64,000 bases of DNA from JBOGNO01 sp050747245. Lineage in GTDB: Bacteria > Acidobacteriota > Terriglobia > Acidiferrales > UBA7541. This document shows, one piece after another, positions 18,578 to 25,761 of the stretch (positions are counted from its first letter, which is position 1; every line of letters starts with the position of its first letter). The notes beneath the pieces are model-generated. The model did not search any database. It was not told the DNA's origin and saw only the letters and a list, made by a program, of their open reading frames with translations. The position numbers and the translations under genes were made by a program. The stretch lies in assembly GCA_050747245.1 (NCBI GenBank), contig JBOGNO010000011.1, positions 82,443-146,442 of the forward strand. The letters are read 5' to 3'.

Positions 18578-19095
18578 AGAAGGCCGCAGGATTCCTGGTT
18601 CCAGTACCCATGTTGAGATGTGCGTTTTTGTGGCGATTGATTTTTTGCATGTTATTGATTTTTGGAGATTTAACAGGACAATCAATATTTTGGTGTGGCG
18701 ATTGAATTCTGGACGTTGGGGGATTGAGGTTCGAGGTTGGAAAGTCAGACCCGAAACCAAATTGCGGCGGGTTTTGGGTGGGGAAATCATGCATGGTGTC
18801 TCGATTAGGAATTGCCTCCAGTGTTTGTTTTCAATGACTTAGCTTGCATCTTGTTTCTGAGTGTGTCCCGCAGGAGCGTCCGGGACGCAAACGGCGCGTC
18901 TCGATTAGAAATTGCTTCCCTCCTAAAAAGTTGAAAATCGGGGATTTCTCCGCCGCCTCGCTAAATTGTTTGTATTCTTTGAGATAAGTATAGCATATCT
19001 TAAATGCAAAGTAAAGTACCGGGACTATGAATTTTCGGAGCGATCCTTGCTCGGAAGAAGGGCAGACGAGTTCGCTTTTTCTCTGGTGGTGAGGC
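18578..19095. other. Intergenic region after mreD with repeats and an AT-rich patch
   Basis: This 518-bp stretch has no convincing gene. It is clearly poorer in GC than its surroundings (especially about 18610-18720 and 18960-19020) and holds two copies of a TCTCGATTAG-type box 100 bp apart. A hairpin lies between them (GTCCCG at 18865-18870 with CGGGAC at 18881-18886). It looks like inserted or decayed DNA at the junction where the shape operon is broken. Confidence 0.6.
18796..18914. repeat. Dispersed repeat, paired TGTCTCGATTAG boxes (left copy)
   Basis: Two related boxes, GTGTCTCGATTAGGAATTG at 18796-18814 and GCGTCTCGATTAGAAATTG at 18896-18914, lie in direct orientation exactly 100 bp apart. 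Between them are TTTGTTTTCA and CTTGTTTC segments. The same order of segments recurs at 63770-63851, so this is a dispersed repeat family, perhaps a small non-coding mobile element. Confidence 0.6.
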
Positions 19096-19593
19096 TTACT
19101 TCTCCGGCCAAACGAACGCTAAGATCAGCGCGACCGCGATTCCGATGGACACTTCGGCGAAGCGATGAAAGGCGATTTGCCACGCAGGACCCGTGCGCGG
19201 TACCAAGAGCACAATCGCTAGCGCAACACCTGCAAAGCGAAATGCACTGCGATCGGCGCGCACCAATGCGCTCAGGAGGCCCAGGATGAACACGCCCATG
19301 CCGAAAACAAGCAAATGCGGGTTGAAGCGAGCCGCAAGAATCGCGCCGACTACCGCTCCGAGCACCGTTCCGACGAAACGCTGCCAAGAAACGGTGAGCG
19401 CCGCGCCCAAGGAGGACTGCGTGATTACGAGCGTTGTGATCGCCGCCCAGTACGTTTCCGGCAGCCGGAATAACCGTGCGGCCAGCACGGAAGCTACAGC
19501 GGCCACGGCCGTCCGCGCGGAATGCATCAAAATCGGCCGCCCCGTCCACGCAATTCGATTCTTCACCGCTACAACATTATTTGGAGTTGGCAT
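19096..19593 (-). CDS. FUSC-like small inner-membrane protein
   Basis: The 165-residue protein consists almost entirely of about five to six membrane helices. Motifs such as ETYWAAITTLVITQSSLGAAL and RFVGTVLGAVVGAILA are typical of the fusaric-acid-resistance (FUSC) fold. Full FUSC exporters are several times longer and have a cytosolic part, so this is a half-size membrane-only member. It may act as an oligomeric channel or exporter for aromatic acids or similar compounds; the substrate is unknown. A 14-bp palindrome lies 20-33 bp upstream of the ATG and may be an operator. It is part of the island between mreD and pbp2. Confidence 0.72.
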   Translation of the reverse strand: MPTPNNVVAVKNRIAWTGRPILMHSARTAVAAVASVLAARLFRLPETYWAAITTLVITQSSLGAALTVSWQRFVGTVLGAVVGAILAARFNPHLLVFGMGVFILGLLSALVRADRSAFRFAGVALAIVLLVPRTGPAWQIAFHRFAEVSIGIAVALILAFVWPEK

Positions 19594-19612
19594 GAGATGG
19601 TTGCCCCTTAGT

Positions 19613-19626
19613 CCACAGATCTGTGG
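19613..19626. promoter_or_regulatory. Palindromic operator candidate upstream of the FUSC-like gene
   Basis: CCACAGATCTGTGG is a perfect 14-bp palindrome whose near edge is 20 bp from the FUSC-like start at 19593. Its size and position suit a dimeric repressor site. No regulator gene is adjacent. Confidence 0.4.
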
Positions 19627-19757
19627 ATGTTCATGAGCGAGTCTCTTTCCACCATGAAAGGAAATTCGGGAGGGAGTTTAAGCAACTGCCTCAGGTTTGT
19701 CCCGCAGAAACCGCCGGAGCGGAAGCCTCGCGATTCGCGTAGGACGGGGAAGGTTCG

Positions 19758-19785
19758 GGGCTCGGTTTGGAGGCCGAGCCCTTTT
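19758..19785. terminator. Stem-loop after the cupin gene
   Basis: GGGCTCGG (19758-19765) and CCGAGCCC (19774-19781) form an 8-bp stem with an 8-nt loop. TTTT follows on the plus strand. It lies just beyond the stop of the minus-strand cupin gene, so it may end that transcript even though the T-run favours the other strand. Confidence 0.4.
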
Positions 19786-19795
19786 CCTCTGCAGC

Positions 19796-20260
19796 TTACT
19801 TTTTCGGGGTGGGGTCGTCGGCTGGATTGATGTAGTTGAACTTCACCGGCGACATGCCATGGATTTGGATGAGCGTCTCGCCCTCGGCAGCCGCGTAGTG
19901 GTGCATGCTGGGATCGAGATAAGCGAAGCTGCCCGGTCCAAAACTCATCATCTTGCTGGCGTCGAACTGGTCGCCCATTCCAACTTTTAGCGTCCCGGAG
20001 AGGACGGTGACGTTTTCCCGATTCGGATGGGTGTGCGGCGCGATCTTGTAGCCGTCCGGCATCTTTAGGCGGATGGTGAAGTCTCCGGATGAGGCCATGG
20101 GATCGCCTTCCAGCACGGCCAACTGTGCTCCCGGGGGAATAAATGGCGGCGCGGGGCCGAACTTTACCTGATCCGGGGTGAAGGCGTTTTGAACGTGTGA
20201 GGGTGGCGCTGCGGCGAGCGAGGACGCAGCCAGAGCAAGAGCGAGAATCGTCAGTTTCAT
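19796..20260 (-). CDS. Secreted cupin-domain protein
   Basis: The 154-residue protein has a cleavable signal peptide (about residues 1-18, ending in an Ala-rich site) and a single cupin barrel. The metal-ligand motifs are PHTHPNRENVTVLSG and the later PGSFAYLDPSMHHYA. It would be a periplasmic small-molecule binding or modifying protein of the anti-sigma ChrR or dioxygenase-like fold; the activity is not defined. The start is the ATG at 20260, behind a strong GGAGGT. It is transcribed alone within the mreD-pbp2 island. Confidence 0.8.
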   Translation of the reverse strand: MKLTILALALAASSLAAAPPSHVQNAFTPDQVKFGPAPPFIPPGAQLAVLEGDPMASSGDFTIRLKMPDGYKIAPHTHPNRENVTVLSGTLKVGMGDQFDASKMMSFGPGSFAYLDPSMHHYAAAEGETLIQIHGMSPVKFNYINPADDPTPKK

Positions 20261-20479
20261 GGAAGACCTCCAGACAGACGGAGAATAATAAACCGGAATC
20301 ACTTTTTTGACCTCAAAAACGGCAGGCCGTGAGATTTTGCCACGGAGACGCCGAGAACACAGAGGAAAGTGAGTTCCATGAAATCGCAGATCTGAAATTT
20401 GAAATTTCAGAGCGAAAGGCGGAAATCAGAAAACAGAAAATCGAAAATGGAAGAAAGTGACCTGCGGTAACATGTTTTT

Positions 20480-21142
20480 ATGCCACGGGAATCTGCCCGG
20501 CACCTGAATCTTTGGAAGAAGCGGCTGGGCCGTGTGCCGGACGAAGTGTGGAAGCGGACCGAACTTGAAACGCTGGTGCTGGCGGACAACGGCCTCGCGG
20601 AGGTGTCCGAGCGAATTGGCGGGCTGAAACGGTTGCGCATGCTCGACCTGGGTCACAACAAACTGACTCAGGTGCCGGAGGCGCTGGGCGAACTCGAGGG
20701 ACTGACCGATTTCCTCTATCTCCATGACAACCGGCTGAGCTCGCTGCCGGCGTCGCTCGGCCGATTGACCAAGCTGCGCTACCTCAACATCAGCGAGAAC
20801 AGTTTTAGTGTGCTGCCGGAAGCGGTTTGCGGCATGGCAAATTTAATCGAGCTGAGGGCGTCCGGTAATCAGCTGACTTCACTGCCCGAAGCGATTGGGC
20901 GATTGCCGCGCTTGCGGGAGTTGCACCTCAGGAACAACAGACTCGCTTCGCTGCCGGAGTCGGTGGGGAGACTTCACGAATTGCGGCAACTGGATCTCCG
21001 CGGCAACCCGGTGACGCATTTGCCGGTGAGCATTGCGGCGCTGCCGCGGCTCGAGAAACTTGACCTGCGGTGGGTGGAGACACTCGAAACATCCGAGTGG
21101 ACCGCGGAACTCGAAGAGCGCGGTTGCGCTGTGTACCGCTGA
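20480..21142 (+). CDS. Leucine-rich repeat protein
   Basis: The 220-residue protein is made of about seven leucine-rich repeats with a 23-residue period (LETLVLADNGLAEVSERIGG, LRMLDLGHNKLTQVPEALGE, and so on), a short N-terminal cap and a polar C-terminal end. There is no signal peptide, so it is probably a cytosolic protein-binding scaffold. Its repeat consensus (LPxxIGxLxxL) resembles plant-type or Ras-suppressor LRRs, often exchanged between bacteria. No ribosome site is evident before the ATG at 20480. It belongs to the island between mreD and pbp2. Confidence 0.85.
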   Translation: MPRESARHLNLWKKRLGRVPDEVWKRTELETLVLADNGLAEVSERIGGLKRLRMLDLGHNKLTQVPEALGELEGLTDFLYLHDNRLSSLPASLGRLTKLRYLNISENSFSVLPEAVCGMANLIELRASGNQLTSLPEAIGRLPRLRELHLRNNRLASLPESVGRLHELRQLDLRGNPVTHLPVSIAALPRLEKLDLRWVETLETSEWTAELEERGCAVYR

Positions 21143-21320
21143 GACGCGCGACCAAGAGTTGGCCACGGGCGAATGGCGATTTTGCCCTTACTCATGGCTA
21201 GGAATCTCGAAGGCTGGGGAGCCAGTGTTGACATTCGATAACCTAGAGCGTAGCATCCCGCCAAACGTCGCATCGGAGGCATTCTCCTCTGAGAGAGGCC
21301 GATGCGGACTGGAGAACAAG

Positions 21321-21425
21321 ATGAAATCAACCAAGCGAGCAAAAACCGGGAGAAAGTCTAGCACGCCCAAGCTGAAAAAGACCACGATTCATCATGTCAC
21401 GAATCTGCGAAGGGCATTCAAGTAG
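21321..21425 (+). CDS. Possible 34-residue basic peptide
   Basis: A short frame encodes 34 residues, about a third of them Lys or Arg, beginning MKSTKRAKTGRKS. GGAG lies at a proper 6-bp spacing from the ATG. The high charge without hydrophobic segments would suit a nucleic-acid-binding peptide. Evidence is limited to the ribosome site and composition, and it overlaps the 5' end of the methyltransferase reading frame. Confidence 0.25.
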   Translation: MKSTKRAKTGRKSSTPKLKKTTIHHVTNLRRAFK

Positions 21426-22237
21426 TAGCACGCGAGAGGCGCGCTCCTGTTAGCGCTGAGCCTCGACAACAGATCCCTCTGGCCAAGAAGACGAACAGCT
21501 CGACCTACACTGGGTTAGGCCCTAGCTATGACCACACGTTCAGGGGAAAACCCAAAGCCTGGCGTCTCATTCGCAAGCGCGTCCTGGGCAGGATCCTTTC
21601 CCAGGCACGAACGGTTTGCGATCTTGCCTGCGGCACAGGCACGACAGCACTCGAATTCTCCCGCAGAGGCGCAAGAGTTTTCGCACTCGACCGCTCCACC
21701 ACCATGTGCCGCATCGCGCGCGCAAAGGCCCGCAAAACAGGCCTCCCCGTAAAAGTGATCTGCGCGGACATGCGCACGTTTCGCCTTCCTGCGCAAGTGG
21801 ATCTGATCACTTGCGAATTCAACTCTCTGAACCATGTTCCGCGAAAATCAGATCTGTCGCGAGTGGCCCGGTCGGCCGTGCGCGCCTTGCGGCAGGGCGG
21901 ACATTTTTTCTTCGATGTGCACAATCGCGCCGCATTCGAGGGACCACGCAACTGGATGGGCGAGACGAAGAGCTATTTGGTTCTGAGACGCGGGGGTTAT
22001 GACCGCAGGGCGGAGAAAGGCTGGCTCGAGTTCACCACGTTTGCGGCACAGCGGAACGGAATGTGGAAGCGGTCACGGGAGCGAATCGAGCAGGTTTGCT
22101 GGACTGCGCTGGAAATCCGGCGCGCCCTACAACAAGCGGGCTTTGTGAACATCCGTGCCTTCGATGAAAGTTTGTTCTTTCCGCGCGAAGTTCCTCCTCG
22201 GCGCCATTGTTCGACATTCTTCGTTGCACAGAAGTAG
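21362..22237 (+). pseudogene. Class I SAM-dependent methyltransferase lacking a usable start
   Basis: The frame encodes a class I methyltransferase with the SAM motif VCDLACGTGTTALEFSRRG, the acidic strand-2 end (FALDRS), CADMRTF, the post-motif DLITCEFNSLNHVPRKSDL and a FFFDVHNRAAFEG strand. The open frame runs from the stop at 21359-21361, but no ATG, GTG or TTG occurs before the SAM motif; the first ATG (21704) would remove motif I. Only CTG (21479) or ATT codons are available. The rest of the domain looks intact through to the stop. I therefore read it as a gene that lost its start, or one using a rare start codon. It ends the mreD-pbp2 island. Confidence 0.6.
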
Positions 22238-22569
22238 AGCGCGAACGGATGACGGGGACAAGGTGTTTAATTTCCGCGGAAGCAGGGGTAGCGTGAGAAA
22301 GGCGAGTGGCGGGTTGGACAAGGTAATGTTGCGGCGATTGGGTGCAAGTGATAGGTTGAAGGCTACTTTGCGTCCCCGCTGAAAGCGCTGGGGGGCGCAG
22401 GCAGCGGCCGGAACGGCTCGAAAAACGGCCGCCTCCCCGAACGAGATCCTCGGGGCACAAGTGGAGCCCCGACGAGCTACGCCGGGGTAAACTCCAGGCG
22501 GCGCAAGTCAAGCGAAGCCAAGCGCCTGGTGAAAAAGCGGAGACGAATCTTCGCTGCGCGGGAGTTGCA
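22238..22569 (+). other. GC-rich structured leader upstream of pbp2
   Basis: This 332-bp stretch has no gene. It can fold into several stable hairpins, notably GCGGCCG (22404-22410) with CGGCCGC (22426-22432), extended by G-runs and C-runs on either side, and TCGGGGC (22450-22456) with GCCCCGA (22466-22472). It could be a structured leader of pbp2-rodA or repeat debris at the island edge. Confidence 0.45.
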
Positions 22570-24438
22570 GTGTCGGATTTTGTGGGAAGTGACCAAGGGT
22601 TGCCGCAGGGGCGGCTGACGCTCGTCTCGTACTTCGCAGTCGGGATCGTAATTCTCCTACTCGTCGGATTCTGGAAACTCCAAGTCGTCGAATCGAGTCG
22701 GTACGCGGAATTGGCGGAGCGCAACCGCATCCGCTCGATTCCCATCATCGCGCCGCGCGGAAGAATGCTGGACCGCAACGGACGCGTGATTGCGGACAAT
22801 TATCCTTCGTTCAGCATCCTGCTGCTGCGCGACGACGCGAAGCTGCTGGAAAAAGCGCTGCCGCAAGTGGCCGAGGGGCTGGGAATTCCTCTGGAGGATT
22901 TGCAGCAGCAACTCGAAGTGGTGAAATTCGAGCCGAAATTCCAGCCCATCGTGATCAAGCCGGAAGCGAGCGAAGCGGATATTGCGTTCGTGGAATCGCA
23001 TCGCGCGGATTTGCCGGTCATGGAATTGATGATGGTGCAGCGGCGAAGGTATCCGCCCGGAAGTTTTCTGGCGAGCGCGATCGGGTACGTGGGCGAAGTA
23101 ACTCCCGAACAACTGGCGAAAAGCGAAGGGCGGTTCCGTCCAGGCGATATCGTGGGGAAATCAGGGCTGGAAAGGCAGTACAACGACGTGCTGGTGGGCA
23201 CGGACGGAATGCGGCGAGTGATCGTCAACAGCGTGGGGAAAATGATGCGCACGCTCGATGATACCGAGGCGATTCCGGGCAAGCCGATCCAACTGACGAT
23301 TGACTACGACCTGCAATCGCTGGCCGAAGCGGACATGACGGGAAAAGAAGGCGCAGTGGTGGCCATGGATCCGCGGACGGGCGAAATCCTGGCGATGGTG
23401 AGCCATCCGACATTCGATTCCAATGATTTCGCGGTGCGCATTCCGCCGAAGGAATGGGCGGAACTCAATGCGGATCCCGAAACGCCGCTGCTGAACCGCG
23501 CGATCCAGGCGCAGCTTCCGCCCGGGTCGGTATTCAAGGTGGTGGTTTCCACGGCGATGCTTGAATCCAAAGCCGTGCCGGAAAACATCACGTTCTTCTG
23601 CCCCGGACACGCGGTTTTTTACGGGCGCGATTTCAAATGCTGGGTCTTCGGAAAGGGCGGGCACGGCGTGGTGGATCTGCACAGCGCCATCATCCATTCC
23701 TGCGACGTCTATTTTTACAACATCGGAAAGCTGCTGGGGATTGACCGCCTGTCGTATTACGCAAACGCGCTGGGTCTCGGGCATCGCACGGGAGTGGATT
23801 TGCCTGGAGAAGAAACGGGTCTGATGCCCTCCGAGGATTGGGTGGAGCGCGTCTATCACCGCAAGTGGTACGCGGGAGAAACAATTTCGGTCGCCGTGGG
23901 ACAGGGAGCGGTGACGGTGACGCCGATCCAACTGGGACGCATGGTGGCAGGCGTGGCGAGCGGGGGAGTCTTCGTGCAGCCGCATCTGCTGAAGGACGCG
24001 AAGGACCTGCACGTGGAGCGCTTCCCGCTTTCCGAGGAAACCGTCGAGAAAGTGACGGACGGATTGTACGGAGTGGTGAACGAACCGGGCGGCACGGCGT
24101 ACAGTTCGCGGCTGCAGGATATCGAGTTCAGCGGAAAATCCGGAACGGCACAGCTGATTGGATACGACACGCGAAGCCGGCTGGGGCTCGAAAAAAAATA
24201 CAAAGATAACGCGTGGTTCGTGGGCTACGCGCCGCGAAGGAATCCGGAAATCGTGGTGACCGTGCTGGTGCAGGGCGGGGGACACGGAGGCGAAGTGGGA
24301 GCGCCCATCGCGCGGGACATCGTGAAGGCGTATTACGACAAGAAGGCCAGGATCCTGCAGGAACAGACTACGGCGGAGAGCAATCCCCCAATCGCTCCGG
24401 CAAAGACAGTGGCCACGGCCGTGGGAACGCCGCGATGA
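22570..24438 (+). CDS. mrdA: Penicillin-binding protein 2 (elongasome transpeptidase)
   Basis: The 622-residue protein is PBP2, the monofunctional class B transpeptidase that cross-links peptidoglycan during elongation. A single membrane helix (about residues 18-37) is followed by the PBP dimer domain (IAPRGRMLDRNGRVIADN) and the transpeptidase domain. The active-site serine is Ser320 in PPGSVFKV, followed by the SxN-like HSCDVYFYN and the KTG-like GKSGTAQ. The start is GTG at 22570 with GGGAG upstream; no ATG serves better. It overlaps rodA by 4 bp. A Pro/Ala/Thr tail of about 30 residues follows the catalytic domain. Confidence 0.94.
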   Translation: MSDFVGSDQGLPQGRLTLVSYFAVGIVILLLVGFWKLQVVESSRYAELAERNRIRSIPIIAPRGRMLDRNGRVIADNYPSFSILLLRDDAKLLEKALPQVAEGLGIPLEDLQQQLEVVKFEPKFQPIVIKPEASEADIAFVESHRADLPVMELMMVQRRRYPPGSFLASAIGYVGEVTPEQLAKSEGRFRPGDIVGKSGLERQYNDVLVGTDGMRRVIVNSVGKMMRTLDDTEAIPGKPIQLTIDYDLQSLAEADMTGKEGAVVAMDPRTGEILAMVSHPTFDSNDFAVRIPPKEWAELNADPETPLLNRAIQAQLPPGSVFKVVVSTAMLESKAVPENITFFCPGHAVFYGRDFKCWVFGKGGHGVVDLHSAIIHSCDVYFYNIGKLLGIDRLSYYANALGLGHRTGVDLPGEETGLMPSEDWVERVYHRKWYAGETISVAVGQGAVTVTPIQLGRMVAGVASGGVFVQPHLLKDAKDLHVERFPLSEETVEKVTDGLYGVVNEPGGTAYSSRLQDIEFSGKSGTAQLIGYDTRSRLGLEKKYKDNAWFVGYAPRRNPEIVVTVLVQGGGHGGEVGAPIARDIVKAYYDKKARILQEQTTAESNPPIAPAKTVATAVGTPR

Positions 24439-25523
24439 ACGAACGCTCGCGGTTCTTCGAGCTGGACTGGACGCTGCTCGGGATCGTGATGGCTATCTGC
24501 GCCATCGGTGTGGCAGAGATTTATTCCTCTACGCGGACCGGCGCCATGGCGGGAATGCAGTGGAAACAGCTCGGCTGGATCGCAGCGGGACTGGCGGTCA
24601 TGCTGCTGATTTCACGGCTGGACTATCACACGCTGCTCGATCAGGCGCCGCTGCTGTACGTGATCGGCATCGCCGGGCTGCTGGCGGTGCTGGCGGTGGG
24701 GCACACGCGGCTGGGAGCGAAGCGCTGGGTAAATATCGGGGGCGTATTTTTGCAAGTGTCGGAACTGATGAAGTTGGTTATAATCATAGTGCTGGCCCGG
24801 TTTTTCAGCGAAGTGCGAACGGACCGGCTCTCGCTTGGGGATCTGGTGAAGGCAGGATGCCTGGTTGGGCTTCCCTCGCTGCTGATCCTGAAGCAGCCCG
24901 ATTTGGGAACAGCGATGGTGCTGATTCCTGTCGCCGTCGTGGGCGCTTTCCTGGCCGGCGTGCAATGGAAACACGGAGTGGCTATCATCCTCCTCGGGAC
25001 GCTGATGTTGCCGGTCGGTTGGCATTTCCTGAAGCCCTACCAGAAGCAGCGACTCGAAACCTTTCTCCGGCCGGAGGAGAACCCGCAAACGGCGGGATAC
25101 CAGATTCTGCAGTCAGAGATCGCGGTCGGCTCGGGCGGGGTTTGGGGGAAGGGATTCGGTAAGGGGAGCCAGAATCAGCTGGGATTCGTGCCGGTGCGGT
25201 ATTCGGACTTCATCCTGGCGTCGCTGGCTGAGGAGTTCGGGTTTGTAGGGGTGTTTTTCACGCTGGCGCTTTACCTGGCGCTGCTGCTGCGGCTCGTGGA
25301 CAACGCACAGAAGGCCAAGGATCGCGCCGGAATGCTGGTGGTAATGGGAGTGACGGCAATTCTGGGGTTTCACGTCCTGGTGAATTCAGGTATGGTCATC
25401 GGCTTCATGCCGGTGACCGGCATACCGCTGCCGCTGATGAGTTACGGCGGGTCAGCGATCACGTTTGTGTTTTTGGCGCTGGGCTTAGTGATGAATGTGC
25501 GGCGGAGCCACTTCGTCAACTGA
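24435..25523 (+). CDS. rodA: RodA, SEDS peptidoglycan glycosyltransferase
   Basis: The 362-residue, ten-helix membrane protein is RodA, which polymerises lipid II strands and works with PBP2. SEDS signatures include LGAKRWVNIG, the GFGKGSQNQLGFVPVRYSDFI loop with its catalytic-region acidic neighbours, and the late PLMSYGGSA. The ATG at 24435 overlaps the pbp2 stop (ATGA), so the two are translationally coupled. The open frame continues upstream inside pbp2, but that part is not RodA-like. RNase E/G follows 238 bp later. Confidence 0.94.
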   Translation: MNERSRFFELDWTLLGIVMAICAIGVAEIYSSTRTGAMAGMQWKQLGWIAAGLAVMLLISRLDYHTLLDQAPLLYVIGIAGLLAVLAVGHTRLGAKRWVNIGGVFLQVSELMKLVIIIVLARFFSEVRTDRLSLGDLVKAGCLVGLPSLLILKQPDLGTAMVLIPVAVVGAFLAGVQWKHGVAIILLGTLMLPVGWHFLKPYQKQRLETFLRPEENPQTAGYQILQSEIAVGSGGVWGKGFGKGSQNQLGFVPVRYSDFILASLAEEFGFVGVFFTLALYLALLLRLVDNAQKAKDRAGMLVVMGVTAILGFHVLVNSGMVIGFMPVTGIPLPLMSYGGSAITFVFLALGLVMNVRRSHFVN

Positions 25524-25761
25524 GCCGGCGAGGAATTTTTTCCGCGCCGGGCAACGCCGGCAGACGGAAAAACAAATTTCAAGAAAAGAGGAAGGCATCG
25601 GGTGAGGGCAGGAAACGCACAAGGAAATGAATTCCGCGAGCCTCTGCGGCGCGCGGAGAATCCTGTCCGGATTGCCGGAGCGGCCTGCGTGGCAGAGTGC
25701 ACAGGCGCCCGCCGCGGCGGACGCCGCGCGGCCGCGGGCCGATGCCTCCTGAGGAGTTTTC

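Noticed and set aside
18618..18842. A 74-residue frame in the AT-rich region after mreD.
   Set aside because: It runs through the repeat box, has no ribosome site and its composition looks random.
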